A stretch of DNA of 64,000 nt from AC-32 sp963715575 (GTDB lineage: Bacteria; Actinomycetota; Thermoleophilia; Gaiellales; Gaiellaceae), in NCBI GenBank assembly GCA_963715575.1, contig OY970250.1:2723459-2787458 (forward strand), read 5' to 3'. The notes under the pieces were generated by a model, which saw nothing but the letters and a program-made list of their open reading frames with translations, had not been told where the DNA came from and searched no databases. This document shows positions 1 through 8,728 of this stretch, piece after piece. Position 1 is the stretch's first letter; every line of letters starts with the position of its first letter. The position numbers and the translations under genes were made by a program.

Positions 1-7
1 TTCAGAC

Positions 8-34
8 GGACACGCGGGCGGAGCCCACGTGTCC
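8..34. terminator. Hairpin, possible terminator
   Basis: The 7-bp arms GGACACG (8-14) and CGTGTCC (28-34) form a GC-rich hairpin just before the 18-bp palindrome at 41-58. It probably closes a gene lying left of the window. No U-run follows it. Confidence 0.35.
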
Positions 35-40
35 TGAGGC

Positions 41-58
41 GGCATCGCAAGCGATGCC
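41..58. repeat. 18-bp palindromic repeat, copy 1
   Basis: GGCATCGCAAGCGATGCC is a perfect inverted repeat (8-bp arms, AA centre). Identical sequence occurs at 56353-56370 and a one-mismatch copy in reverse orientation at 58172-58189. Here it lies between an upstream hairpin and the DUF3467 gene. It may be a REP-like element or a standard terminator hairpin of this genome. Confidence 0.7.
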
Positions 59-81
59 TTCGGCAGTAGTATCGTGGACGC

Positions 82-381
82 GTGGAAGGCGACGACCAAG
101 AGCGCCAGCTCAACATCCATCTCGACCCCGAGAACCTCGCCGGGGTCTACGCCAACTTCGCCAACATCAGCTTCTCCGACTACGAGTTCACGCTCACCTT
201 CGCGCGCATCGACCACGAGGTCGAGGAGGGCGACGTGCCGGGCGTGGTCGTCGCGCGGGTGAACATGTCGACCCGGTTCATGCGCGAGCTGCTCGACGCG
301 ATGAACGACTCGTGGTCGAAGTGGTCGTCCCGGGAGGGGATCCGCAACCTCCCCGAGACACCGCCCCGCGACGAGTCTTAG
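82..381 (+). CDS. DUF3467 family protein
   Basis: This 99-residue protein matches the small DUF3467 family: an N-terminal LDPENLAGVYANF segment, then NISFSDYEFTLTFAR and a C-terminal VVARVNMSTRFMRELLDAM segment. Family members are soluble alpha/beta proteins of unknown function. I chose the GTG at 82 because TAGTAT (67-72), a good -10 hexamer, lies 9 nt upstream and implies a leaderless mRNA. The stop shares TTAG with the convergent protease gene. The repeat at 41-58 is directly upstream. Confidence 0.75.
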   Translation: MEGDDQERQLNIHLDPENLAGVYANFANISFSDYEFTLTFARIDHEVEEGDVPGVVVARVNMSTRFMRELLDAMNDSWSKWSSREGIRNLPETPPRDES

Positions 382-1583
382 CGCCTCGCGAAGGCGCGGG
401 CCATCGCGATTCGCTGCACGATCGTCGGGTGGTTGTCGATCCAGATGTACGACCAGAGCGGCGGGTTCGGCTGGACCAGGTCGTGGCGCGCGAACTTGCG
501 GAAGACGCTCGCAGCCGCCGACGGGTCGTGGGTCGCCCGGAGCGCCGACCAGTCGGCCTCGGCCTCGTAGCGGCGCGAGACGACGTTGCCGAGCGGCGTG
601 ATCGCGAGGCCGATCAGCGCGAGCACGAGCAGGGCGTAGGGGACGACCTCCGGCCGCTCCAGCCCGCCGCGGCGGCGCGTCGCCCGCTCGACGATCCAGA
701 ACGCCGGCACGGTCAGCAGCAGCGACCACGCCAGTCCTTTCCAGATGTGGTGGTGCGCGATGTGGCCGAACTCGTGGGCCGCGACGACCTCGATCTCGCG
801 ACCTGAGTAGCGCCCGTCCAGGAAGGTGTCCCAGATGAAGATGCGCGCCGAGGGGCCGATCCCGGTCGCCATCGCATTCGCGGCCTTCGTCTGGTCGTGC
901 ACGTTCTCGATCCGGACGGGCGTCCCGCCTACCCCCTCCTCCCGCGCCAGCTCGCGGATGCGGGCTGCGACCGGCGTGTCGTGCGGCGGCCGGGTGCCGA
1001 ACGTCTCCACGTACGGAAGCACGAGCACGAGCACCGCGCCACCGACGACGAAGAGCGGCGCGGCGACGAGCCACCAGCGCCCGCCGAAGCGCCCGGCGAG
1101 CAGCAGCAGGACGGTCAGTGCGATCGTCAGGCCGACGACCTGCGCGAGAAGGGCCGGCCACTGCTCGAACGCCCACTCGAGGTAGCCGTGCTGCTCGAGC
1201 CGGTAGCGACGGCCCCACCAGAGCTGCAGCGCGCCGAACGGCAGCCCGACGGCCCAGACGCCGAGCGTCGTCACCGCGCCGACCATCACGCCGGTCGCCA
1301 CCCGGCCGAGCTCCCAGGCGCGCGCGATCCGCGGCCCCAGGTGGGCGAACAGCACGAGCGCACCCAGCGTGGCGAGCGTCGACGCCACCCACAGCCAGCG
1401 CAGGAGCCCGTCGTAGCGCGCGGTCCGGTGCAGCACGTCGCCCGAGAAGACCGCTCGTGCGTCGACGTGCGGGGCGTGCAGGTCGCCCGGGACGGTCGTC
1501 CTGGTGAGCAGCCACGCGGCCACGAGCCAGCCCGCGGCGAGCGCAACTAAGGTTGACGCCTTGGCGAAGCGGGTCGCCGTCAT
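378..1583 (-). CDS. M48 family membrane zinc metalloprotease (Ste24/CAAX protease-like)
   Basis: The 401-residue protein has several hydrophobic segments (about 10-28, 60-83, 95-120, 147-190, 283-298, 318-333) and the zinc motif HEFGH at 270-274, with a likely third zinc ligand in EAEAD (340-344). This is the arrangement of Ste24/CAAX-type M48 peptidases, which cleave proteins at the cytoplasmic membrane. The annotated ATG at 1583 overlaps by 23 bp the likely TTG start of the divergent phosphoesterase gene (1561), so one of the two starts may be slightly wrong. The stop overlaps the DUF3467 stop by 4 bp. Confidence 0.88.
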   Translation of the reverse strand: MTATRFAKASTLVALAAGWLVAAWLLTRTTVPGDLHAPHVDARAVFSGDVLHRTARYDGLLRWLWVASTLATLGALVLFAHLGPRIARAWELGRVATGVMVGAVTTLGVWAVGLPFGALQLWWGRRYRLEQHGYLEWAFEQWPALLAQVVGLTIALTVLLLLAGRFGGRWWLVAAPLFVVGGAVLVLVLPYVETFGTRPPHDTPVAARIRELAREEGVGGTPVRIENVHDQTKAANAMATGIGPSARIFIWDTFLDGRYSGREIEVVAAHEFGHIAHHHIWKGLAWSLLLTVPAFWIVERATRRRGGLERPEVVPYALLVLALIGLAITPLGNVVSRRYEAEADWSALRATHDPSAAASVFRKFARHDLVQPNPPLWSYIWIDNHPTIVQRIAMARAFARR

Positions 1584-2295
1584 CTCTGACGTCCACGCTA
1601 ACTGGCAGGCACTCGAAGCCGTGCTGGAGGAGATCGAGCGTGAGCAGCCGGACGAGCTCTGGTGCCTCGGCGACCTCGTCGGCTACGGGCCGCGGCCGAA
1701 TCCATGCTGCGCCGCGGTGGAGCGACGTGCAGCGTTCTGCCTGTCGGGGAATCATGACCTCGGCGTGCTCGGCGAGATCGACCTGGACGAGTTCGCCGGC
1801 GACGCGGTCGCGGCCGCTCGCTGGACGCGCGGCATGCTCGCGGACGGCCCGCGGGCGTTCCTGCAGTCGCTGCGGCCCCAGGGCGAGCGCGACGGGGTCG
1901 AGCTGTTCCACGCGAGCCCGCGCGATCCGGTCTGGGAGTACGTGCTCTCGGCGGACGTCGCGCGCGTTGCCTTCGACCTGACCCGGTCGCCGCTCGTGCT
2001 CGTCGGCCACAGCCACGTGCCGCTGGCAATCACGCTCGAGGACGACGTGCTGGACGGCGGGCTCGCGCGCGGTGGGACGGAGGCCGCCCTCGGGCCCGGC
2101 CGGCGGCTGCTCAATCCCGGCTCGGTCGGCCAGCCGCGCGACGGCGACCCGCGCGCGGCCTGGCTGCTGCTCGACTTCGGCGCGGGGGCTGCCTCGTTCC
2201 GCCGGGTCGAGTACGACGTCGCCCGCACCCAGGAGGAGATCTGCGAAAGGGGGTTGCCCGATGCGCTGGCGGAACGGCTTGCTCACGGCGTCTAG
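1561..2295 (+). CDS. Metallophosphoesterase (YfcE/MJ0936-type)
   Basis: This 244-residue calcineurin-like phosphoesterase has all family metal motifs: SDVHAN near the N terminus, GDLVGYG, GNHD and a late GHSH. Family members hydrolyse phosphodiesters or phosphomonoesters with two bound metal ions; the substrate here is unknown. The N-terminal strand AVISDVH fixes the start near TTG 1561. TAAGGT lies 7 nt before that codon, consistent with a leaderless transcript. A longer in-frame start at 1504 would add 19 residues without family similarity. The 3' end overlaps the lipoprotein gene. Confidence 0.85.
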   Translation: MAKRVAVISDVHANWQALEAVLEEIEREQPDELWCLGDLVGYGPRPNPCCAAVERRAAFCLSGNHDLGVLGEIDLDEFAGDAVAAARWTRGMLADGPRAFLQSLRPQGERDGVELFHASPRDPVWEYVLSADVARVAFDLTRSPLVLVGHSHVPLAITLEDDVLDGGLARGGTEAALGPGRRLLNPGSVGQPRDGDPRAAWLLLDFGAGAASFRRVEYDVARTQEEICERGLPDALAERLAHGV

Positions 2296-2632
2296 CGCGC
2301 TGCTGCTGGCGGGTTGCGGCGGAGCCGAGCGCCGAGCGACGCCGCCGCCGCCGCGGATTCCGTCGGACGTCGCCTCGAAGCTCGCCGCGGAGGCCGACCA
2401 AGTCGCGGCGCTCACGCCCGGCACGTGCGAGGCACGAGACGCGGCCGCGCGCTTTCGCACCGACGTGATCGCGTCAATCGGCAGCGTCCCGACTCGCTAC
2501 AAGGAGCCCCTGACCTCCGCGGCGAACACGCTGGCCGAGCGGTTGGCGACCTGCGCCGAGCCGAAGCCGAAGCCGAAGGAGCACAAGCCGCCCAAGCCGC
2601 ATCACGACCACCACCACAAGAAGAAGCCGTGA
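2261..2632 (+). CDS. Putative lipoprotein with His/Lys-rich tail
   Basis: The 123-residue product begins with a short signal peptide ending in a lipobox (LLLAGC), so it is probably lipid-anchored outside the membrane. The middle is helical with two cysteines, and the tail is Pro/Lys/His-rich with an HHDHHHKKK run that could bind metal or polyanions. The ATG at 2261 has an AAAGGGGG ribosome-binding site just upstream and overlaps the phosphoesterase by 35 bp. Its stop overlaps the kinase GTG (GTGA), so it is probably translated together with the kinase and may be a partner or sensor for it. No family recognised. Confidence 0.7.
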   Translation: MRWRNGLLTASSALLLAGCGGAERRATPPPPRIPSDVASKLAAEADQVAALTPGTCEARDAAARFRTDVIASIGSVPTRYKEPLTSAANTLAERLATCAEPKPKPKEHKPPKPHHDHHHKKKP

Positions 2633-3690
2633 GCGAGACCATAGTCCAAGGCGGTCGCTACCGGCTCGAGCGCCCGCTCGGCCACGGCGGCATGGCCACG
2701 GTCTACCTCGCCCGAGACGAGGAGCTGCACCGCCCGGTGGCGATCAAGCTGCTCGCCGAGCACCTCGCCGGGGACGCGAACTTCCGCAAGCGCTTCCTGC
2801 GCGAGGCCCGGCTCGCGGCGCGGCTCTCGCATCCGAACGTGGTCACCGTCTACGACGCGGGCGAGGCCGAGGACGGTCGGCCGTACATCGTGATGGAGCT
2901 CGTGCCGGGGACGACGTTCGGCGAGCTCGGGCAGGTCGTGTCGGACAAGGCGGTCGAGCTCGCGATCGAGGCCTGTCGTGGCCTCGCGCACGCCCACGCC
3001 GCGGGGCTCGTGCACCGCGACGTGAAGCCGCAGAACCTGCTTCTCCGCGAGGACGGGACGGTAAAGGTGGCGGACTTCGGCATCGCCCGGGCCGCCGAGA
3101 CGACCGCGCTCACCCAGGTCGGGACGGTGCTCGGCACGGCGGCGTACCTCTCACCCGAGCAGGCGCTCGGCGAGGAAGTGACGGCGGCCGCGGACGTCTA
3201 CTCGCTCGGAGCGGTGTTGTACGAGCTGCTCACAGGCAGGCCGCCCTACGAGTTCGACTCGCTCGCCGATCTCGCCGCGAAGCAGACCTCGGGCCAGATC
3301 GTCCCCGTCAGCGAGCTCGCGCCCGACGTGCCGCCCAACGTCGAAGACGCCGTCATGCGCTCGCTGGCCCGCAATCCGGCCTACCGCCCCGCCTCGGCGT
3401 CCGACTTCGCGCGCGAGCTCGGCGCCCCCGACGAGCCGACCGTGCCGCTCCACACGCCCACCACACGGATGGCTCCCGCCCCTCGGGTCTCGAACAGGCT
3501 CTGGCTCGTCCTGGCAGGCGTGCTCGCCCTGGCCGCGATCCTGCTCGCAGTCGCCCTCACAACAGGCGGCGATGGCTCCAGTCCGCCGCCGCAGTCCGCG
3601 GAGGTGCGGCCGATCCCGCGCGGGACGAACGCCCAGGAGCAGGCCCAGAAGATCGCGGCGTGGCTGCGGGCTAGAGCTGCTCGGCCGTAG
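2629..3690 (+). CDS. PknB-type serine/threonine protein kinase, membrane-anchored
   Basis: The 353-residue protein is a Hanks-type kinase: glycine loop GHGGMATV (18-25), ATP lysine K40, catalytic HRDVKPQN with D131, DFG at 149-151 and SPEQ in place of APE. One membrane helix follows at about 291-310, with a short extracellular tail lacking PASTA repeats. It phosphorylates Ser/Thr of proteins, using ATP. The GTG at 2629 overlaps the upstream lipoprotein stop, which suggests co-translation. The 3' end overlaps the convergent sigma factor gene by 20 bp. Confidence 0.93.
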   Translation: MSETIVQGGRYRLERPLGHGGMATVYLARDEELHRPVAIKLLAEHLAGDANFRKRFLREARLAARLSHPNVVTVYDAGEAEDGRPYIVMELVPGTTFGELGQVVSDKAVELAIEACRGLAHAHAAGLVHRDVKPQNLLLREDGTVKVADFGIARAAETTALTQVGTVLGTAAYLSPEQALGEEVTAAADVYSLGAVLYELLTGRPPYEFDSLADLAAKQTSGQIVPVSELAPDVPPNVEDAVMRSLARNPAYRPASASDFARELGAPDEPTVPLHTPTTRMAPAPRVSNRLWLVLAGVLALAAILLAVALTTGGDGSSPPPQSAEVRPIPRGTNAQEQAQKIAAWLRARAARP

Positions 3691-4300
3691 CCGGCTCGTC
3701 GTGCCCGAAGGAGACGCCCTCGCGCACGAGCGCGATCTGCACTTCTTCCCGGGCCTTGTAGATCCGCCACTTGACGGTCGCGAGCGTGACCTCGAGCGAG
3801 TCGGCGATCTCGGTGTACGAGAGACCGACCACGTCGCGCAGGAGCAGCGCCATCTTCAGGTCGGTGCTCAGGTTCTCGACCGCGCGCCAGAGCGTGTCGA
3901 TCTCCTCGAGCCGCTCGATCGGTGCGTCGAGCACCTCGAGCGGAGCGATGTCGTCGATCGCCACCAGCGCCCGCGGCCGCCGCTCGACCGCACGCAGCTC
4001 GTCCAGTACGCGGTTCTTCGTCACCTGGAAGAGCCAGGTGGTGAACTTCGAGCGGAGCGAGAACTTCGGCAGGCCCTGGAAGACCCGCAGGAAGACCTCC
4101 TGCGTCAGATCCTCGGCGAGGGCGCGGTCTCCACCCACGAGCCGGAGCACGTAGTTGAAGACAGGCGTCTCGTAAGCGCGCAGGATGAGCGAGAAAGCTC
4201 GCTCGTCACCCCGTTGCGCCTTCCGCAGGACGCCGAGATCGGGCTGGGCCAGTGACAAGGCCTGCGGAGTATAGACCGCATGATGGATCTTTGTACCCAC
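3671..4300 (-). CDS. ECF-type RNA polymerase sigma factor
   Basis: The 209-residue protein has sigma region 2 (AYETPVFNYVLRLVGGDR..AEDLTQEVFLRVF) and region 4 with the HTH segment LSYTEIADSLEVTLATVKWRIYKARE. This is the RpoE/SigW-like architecture that directs RNA polymerase to stress promoters. No anti-sigma gene is adjacent: the neighbour downstream is the convergent kinase and upstream is gpmI on the same strand. The nearby kinase could regulate it, but this is only inferred from position. Confidence 0.9.
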   Translation of the reverse strand: MGTKIHHAVYTPQALSLAQPDLGVLRKAQRGDERAFSLILRAYETPVFNYVLRLVGGDRALAEDLTQEVFLRVFQGLPKFSLRSKFTTWLFQVTKNRVLDELRAVERRPRALVAIDDIAPLEVLDAPIERLEEIDTLWRAVENLSTDLKMALLLRDVVGLSYTEIADSLEVTLATVKWRIYKAREEVQIALVREGVSFGHDEPATAEQL

Positions 4301-4310
4301 CCGAAATGGG

Positions 4311-5756
4311 CTAATTGCAGAGATTTTCCCCCGACATCTGTAAAGGTTTCCTTAGCCCCAGGTAAGCGAGGACGGTCGGGGCGAGATCGCTGAGCTCGCC
4401 GTCGTCTCTGAGCCTCGCGTCCGGATCGGTGACGATCAGCGGCACGAGGTTCGACGTGTGCGCCGTGTGCGGGCTCGTGCCGTCGGCCGCGAGCAGCTGC
4501 TCCGCGTTGCCGTGGTCGGCCGTGATCAGCGCCACGCCGCCGAGCCGCTCGACCGTCTCGGCCACGCGGCCGAGGCAGGCGTCCGTGGTCTCGACCGCCT
4601 TGACCACGGCCGGGATCACGCCCGTGTGGCCGACCATGTCGGGGTTGGCGAAGTTGACGACCGCGAAGCTGTAGCCGCCGCGGTCGAGCTCCTCGCAGAA
4701 GCGGGCGGCCAGCTCCTCGGCCGACATCTCGGGCTGCTTGTCGTAGGTGCCGACTTCACGCGGGCTCGGGACGAGCAGGCGCGTCTCGCCCGGCCACTCC
4801 TGCTCGTTGCCGCCGTTGAAGAAGTACGTCACGTGCGCGTACTTCTCGGTCTCGGCGGCGTGGAGCTGCCGCAGGCCGTGCTCGGCGAGCACCTCGGCCA
4901 GCGTCTCGTCGACCTGCTGCTCGGCGAAGGCGACGTGCGTGTCGAGCTCGTCGCTGTAGCGGGTCATGGTGGTGACGTCGATGCCGGCCTCGAGCAGCAG
5001 CTTCGTCAGCTGGCGCGCGCGGTCTGGGCGGAAGTTGAAGAAGATCGCCGCGTCGTCCGGCGTCAGGCGCGGCCTGCCCCGGAGCACGGTCGGTTCGATG
5101 AACTCGTCGGTGACATCGCGCGCGTAGCTGGCCTTGACCGCCTCGAGGGGATCCTCGGCCTCGGCCCCCTCTCCGAGACAGATCGCGTCGAAGGCCTTCT
5201 GCGTCCGCTCCCAGCGCTTGTCGCGGTCCATCGCGTAGTAGCGGCCGGCGACGGTCGCGATCCGCTCGGCCGGCAGCTCGGCGAGATCGTGCTCGGCCGC
5301 GTGCGGCGAGACGTCGCGGCCGTCGGTGAAGGCATGGATCCACGTTCGCTCCGGCGCGAAGCGGAGCAGTGCCTGTAGGTGCTCGATGTGCGAGTGCACG
5401 CCGCCGTGCGAGACCAGGCCCAGCAGGTGGACGTCGCCGCCGCGGTCGAAAGCCGTCTTCAGCGCGGGGTTCTCGTAAAAGGAGCCGTCCGCGATCGCGC
5501 GGTTGATCCGCTGCAGGTCCTGGTCGAGCACGCGGCCCGAGCCGATCGTCAGGTGGCCGACCTCCGAGTTACCCATCTGCCCGGCGGGCAGGCCGACCGC
5601 CTCGCCCGAGGCCTTGATCGTCGTGTGCGGACACTCGGCCCAAAGGCGGTCGAAGACCGGCGTCTCGGCAAGTTCGACCGCGTTCCCTGGGCCGGCCGGC
5701 GCGCAGCCCCAGCCGTCGAGGACGACCAGGACTACAGGCTCGCGGCGATTCGGCAA
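4311..5756 (-). CDS. gpmI: 2,3-bisphosphoglycerate-independent phosphoglycerate mutase
   Basis: The enzyme interconverts 3- and 2-phosphoglycerate. The sequence shows the alkaline-phosphatase fold signatures: LVVLDGWG near the start, the phosphorylated serine in GQMGNSEVGHL, YDKQPEMSA, and the metal motif ITADHGNAEQ. I place the start at TTG 5756, giving 481 residues and a 25-bp overlap with tpiA; an upstream ATG at 5816 would add 20 Arg-rich residues without family similarity. It is the last gene of gap-pgk-tpiA-gpmI. Confidence 0.93.
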   Translation of the reverse strand: MPNRREPVVLVVLDGWGCAPAGPGNAVELAETPVFDRLWAECPHTTIKASGEAVGLPAGQMGNSEVGHLTIGSGRVLDQDLQRINRAIADGSFYENPALKTAFDRGGDVHLLGLVSHGGVHSHIEHLQALLRFAPERTWIHAFTDGRDVSPHAAEHDLAELPAERIATVAGRYYAMDRDKRWERTQKAFDAICLGEGAEAEDPLEAVKASYARDVTDEFIEPTVLRGRPRLTPDDAAIFFNFRPDRARQLTKLLLEAGIDVTTMTRYSDELDTHVAFAEQQVDETLAEVLAEHGLRQLHAAETEKYAHVTYFFNGGNEQEWPGETRLLVPSPREVGTYDKQPEMSAEELAARFCEELDRGGYSFAVVNFANPDMVGHTGVIPAVVKAVETTDACLGRVAETVERLGGVALITADHGNAEQLLAADGTSPHTAHTSNLVPLIVTDPDARLRDDGELSDLAPTVLAYLGLRKPLQMSGENLCN

Positions 5757-6427
5757 AGCCCGGTGAACGATTCCACGTCGAGCGAGGCGCCGCCGACGAG
5801 GGCGCCGTGGACACACTCCTGCGAGAGCAGCTCCTCGGCGTTGTCGGGCTTGACCGAGCCGCCGTAAAGCACCGGCACGTCGAGCAGGCCCTTGATGAGC
5901 TCATGCGCCTCACGTGCCTGCTCCGGAGTCGCCATCTGGCCCGTGCCGATCGCCCAGACCGGCTCGTACGCGATCACGAGCCCCTCGTGCGGGCCGGCCG
6001 AGTCGGCGATCGCCTCCACCTGCAAGCGCAGCACGAGCTCCATCTGGCCGGACTCACGCTCCTCGAGCGACTCGCCGACGCAGGCGATCACGCGCAGCCC
6101 ATGGCCCAGCGCGGCGACCGTCCGGCGGGCGACGGTCTCATCCGTCTCGCCGAAGTACTGCCGGCGCTCGGAGTGGCCGACGATCGCGCCGGCGACGCCG
6201 AGCTCGAGCAGCATCGGCGCCGAGATCTCGCCGGTGAAGGCCCCGTCGTCGGCCCAGTGCACGTTCTGGGCGAAGATCGTGTGGCCGCTCTCGACCGCGG
6301 CCGACAGCGAGACGAACGGCGGGCAGAGAACCGCTTCGACGCCGTCGGGCGGGTCGAACGCGTCGCAGAACGCGCGCGTCTCCCCCGGCCCCTTGAACAT
6401 CTTCCAGTTGCCGGCGATCAGCTTCAT
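5732..6427 (-). CDS. tpiA: Triosephosphate isomerase
   Basis: Interconverts dihydroxyacetone phosphate and glyceraldehyde 3-phosphate. The 231-residue TIM barrel has the substrate-binding NWKM, the electrophile His in GHSERR, the catalytic Glu in AYEPVWAIGTG and the phosphate-binding YGGSV. Its ATG (6427) overlaps the pgk stop as ATGA, so the two are translationally coupled. At 231 residues it is slightly shorter than the usual 245-255. Confidence 0.96.
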   Translation of the reverse strand: MKLIAGNWKMFKGPGETRAFCDAFDPPDGVEAVLCPPFVSLSAAVESGHTIFAQNVHWADDGAFTGEISAPMLLELGVAGAIVGHSERRQYFGETDETVARRTVAALGHGLRVIACVGESLEERESGQMELVLRLQVEAIADSAGPHEGLVIAYEPVWAIGTGQMATPEQAREAHELIKGLLDVPVLYGGSVKPDNAEELLSQECVHGALVGGASLDVESFTGLCRIAASL

Positions 6428-7467
6428 GCGCTCGGGATCACCGCCACGCCGGGAAGCTCCTTGCCCTCGAGCAGCTCGAGCGCGGCGCCGCCGCCGGTCG
6501 ACGCCCACGAGACCCGCTCGAGCAGGCCGAGCTCGTTCAGCGCGCGGATCGAGTCCGCGCCGCCCACGACGGAGAACGCATCCGCGCCCGCGACGGCCTC
6601 GGCGACCGCCTTGGTGCCCGCCGCGAAGGCCGGCCACTCGAAGACGCCCAGCGGGCCGTTCCAGAAGATCGTCTTGGCTTGCTCAATCGCAGCGGCGAAG
6701 CGCTCCCGCGTCTCCGGCCCGATGTCGAGCCCGAGCCAGCCCTCGGGCAGCTCGTCGTAGGGGACGACTTTCGTCTCGGCGTCCTCGGCGAACTCCGAGG
6801 CGGCGACCACGTCCACCGGCAGCTCGACCTCGAAGCCGAGCGGCGAGCCCTCGCGCAGCTCTTCCGCCATCTTGCCGCCGACGAGCACCGTGTCGGCCTT
6901 GCCGCCCAGGTTGCGCAGCACGCCGAGCTTGTCCTCCACCTTCGCGCCGCCGGAGATCAACACGAAGGGGTGCTCGACCTCGCCCAGCAGCTTCCCCAGG
7001 TGCTCGAGCTCCTGCTCGAGCAGCAGGCCCGCGTAGGCCGGCAGCAGCTCCGCAACGCCGACCGTGGAGGCGTGGGCGCGGTGGACGGAGCCGAAGGCGT
7101 CCTCGACGAACAGCTCGTACTCGTCGGCCAGCTTCCGCGCGAACTCCGGGTCGTTGTTCGTCTCACCCGGTTCGAAGCGCGTGTTCTCGAGCACGTCGAT
7201 CCGCTCGTCGGGCAGCAGCTCGCGCAGGCGCCGCGCGACAGGGGTCAGCGAGAAGGCCGGGTCGGGCCCTTTGGGGCGGCCGAGGTGCGAGCAGACCGCC
7301 ACCTCCTTCGCGTCCTTCGCGAGCAGGTACTCGAGCGTCGGCAGCGAGGCGCGAATGCGCGTGTCGTCGGCGACGCAGCCGTCCTCGAGCGGCACGTTCA
7401 GGTCGGAACGCACCAGCACACGCTTGCCGTCAACCTCGGCCTGGTGGACAGAACGAGGCTTACGCAC
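6424..7467 (-). CDS. pgk: Phosphoglycerate kinase, compact form
   Basis: Transfers phosphate from 1,3-bisphosphoglycerate to ADP. Conserved blocks are visible: RVLVRSDLNVPL, SHLGRPKG, ENTRFEPGE, VEDAFGSVHRAHAS, ISGGAKVEDK, WNGPLGVFE and the nucleotide loop VVGGADSIRAL. The protein is only 347 residues where bacterial enzymes are about 390-400. The missing stretches appear to be before ENTRF and after the VLVGGKMAEE segment. GTG 7467 overlaps the end of gap by 8 bp. Confidence 0.94.
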   Translation of the reverse strand: MRKPRSVHQAEVDGKRVLVRSDLNVPLEDGCVADDTRIRASLPTLEYLLAKDAKEVAVCSHLGRPKGPDPAFSLTPVARRLRELLPDERIDVLENTRFEPGETNNDPEFARKLADEYELFVEDAFGSVHRAHASTVGVAELLPAYAGLLLEQELEHLGKLLGEVEHPFVLISGGAKVEDKLGVLRNLGGKADTVLVGGKMAEELREGSPLGFEVELPVDVVAASEFAEDAETKVVPYDELPEGWLGLDIGPETRERFAAAIEQAKTIFWNGPLGVFEWPAFAAGTKAVAEAVAGADAFSVVGGADSIRALNELGLLERVSWASTGGGAALELLEGKELPGVAVIPSA

Positions 7468-8485
7468 TCACGGCTGCCGGCAGCGTCGCGCCGACCTTCG
7501 CCACCAGGTCGACGAGCCGGCACGAGTAGCCCCACTCGTTGTCGTACCAGCCGAAGACCTTGACCATGTTCCCGTGCACCATCGTCAGGTCGCTGTCGAA
7601 GATCGACGAGTAGGACGAGTGCTGGATGTCCGTCGAGACGAGCGGCTCGTCGGTGTACTGCAGGATCCCCTCGAACGGGCCGCTGTCGGCCTTCGAGCGG
7701 AAGAGCTCGTTCACCTCATCCTTGCTCGTCTCACGGCCGACGCGCACGACCAGGTCGACGATCGAGCCGGTCGGCACGGGCGCGCGCATCGACATGCCGT
7801 CGACCTTGCCCTGCAGGTCCGGCATCACGAGCCCGATCGCCTTCGCGGCGCCCGTCGAGGTCGGGATCAGGTTGATCGCGGCCGCGCGGGCGCGGCGCAG
7901 GTCTTCGTGCGGGAGGTCTAGCACGCGCTGGTCATTGGTGTACGCGTGGATCGTGGTCATGAAGCCCTGCTCGATCGTCAGCTCGTCGTGCAGCACCTTG
8001 GCCAGCGGAGCGACGCAGTTGGTCGTGCAGGAGGCGTTCGAGATCACGTCGTGCGCCTCGGGGTCGTAGTCGCCCTCGTTGACGCCTAGCACGATCGTCA
8101 CGTCGGGTCCTTTCGCGGGTGCGGAGATGATCACCTTCCTTGTGCCGCCGTCGAGGTGCTTGGCAGCCCCGTCGCGGTCGGTGAAGAAGCCGGTCGACTC
8201 GATCACGACGTCCACGCCGAGATCGCCCCAGGGAAGGCTGCCGGGGTCGCGCTCGCTGAGCAGCTGGAGCTCTTGCGAGCCGACGGTGATCTTGCCGTCG
8301 CCGGCCGCGACCTGCTCGTCGAGCGTGCCGAGCACGGAGTCGTGCTTGAGCAGGTAGGCCATCGTCTCGACGTCGCCGAGGTCGTTCGCCGCGACGATCT
8401 CGAAGTCCCCGCCGCGCTGCAGGTGCGCCCGGAAGAAATTGCGCCCGATCCGCCCGAAACCGTTGATCCCAACCCGAATCGCCAC
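7460..8485 (-). CDS. gap: Glyceraldehyde-3-phosphate dehydrogenase (type I)
   Basis: Oxidises and phosphorylates glyceraldehyde 3-phosphate to 1,3-bisphosphoglycerate. The 341-residue protein has the Rossmann start IRVGINGFGRIGR, NDLGD at the adenosine-ribose site (typical of NAD use), the catalytic cysteine in NASCTTNC and the C-terminal WYDNEWGYS. The GTG at 8485 is preceded by a GGGGAGG ribosome-binding site. First gene of the glycolytic operon and, as in many Gram-positives, just downstream of whiA. Confidence 0.96.
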   Translation of the reverse strand: MAIRVGINGFGRIGRNFFRAHLQRGGDFEIVAANDLGDVETMAYLLKHDSVLGTLDEQVAAGDGKITVGSQELQLLSERDPGSLPWGDLGVDVVIESTGFFTDRDGAAKHLDGGTRKVIISAPAKGPDVTIVLGVNEGDYDPEAHDVISNASCTTNCVAPLAKVLHDELTIEQGFMTTIHAYTNDQRVLDLPHEDLRRARAAAINLIPTSTGAAKAIGLVMPDLQGKVDGMSMRAPVPTGSIVDLVVRVGRETSKDEVNELFRSKADSGPFEGILQYTDEPLVSTDIQHSSYSSIFDSDLTMVHGNMVKVFGWYDNEWGYSCRLVDLVAKVGATLPAAVSA

Positions 8486-8728
8486 TGCTGCCTCCCCGTT
8501 GAATGCCGGAATCGAGTCTATCGAGGAGTCGTCAGAAACCTGGAAAGAGGCGGGCCGGAGGGGAAGCTCCGAGGACGACCTCCCCCTCCGCATTGTCGCG
8601 CTCCGGACCTTGGCGACGGACGGGGTCTGAATCCATCGCCGGACGAGCGCGAACCCGCCGCTCAAGAGTATTACGCAGAGGACCCGTGAAAGACTACGCG
8701 CTTTGTAAGTCGGAAAAACGGCGCACTT

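Noticed and set aside
4458..5378. Long open frame antisense to gpmI
   Set aside because: It has the low-complexity Arg/Val/Leu-rich composition of a high-GC shadow frame and no family motif, while the minus strand encodes a clear phosphoglycerate mutase.
8486..8728. Riboswitch or attenuator upstream of gap
   Set aside because: The 243-bp gap shows only partial GC stems and no recognised aptamer; I could not support a specific element.
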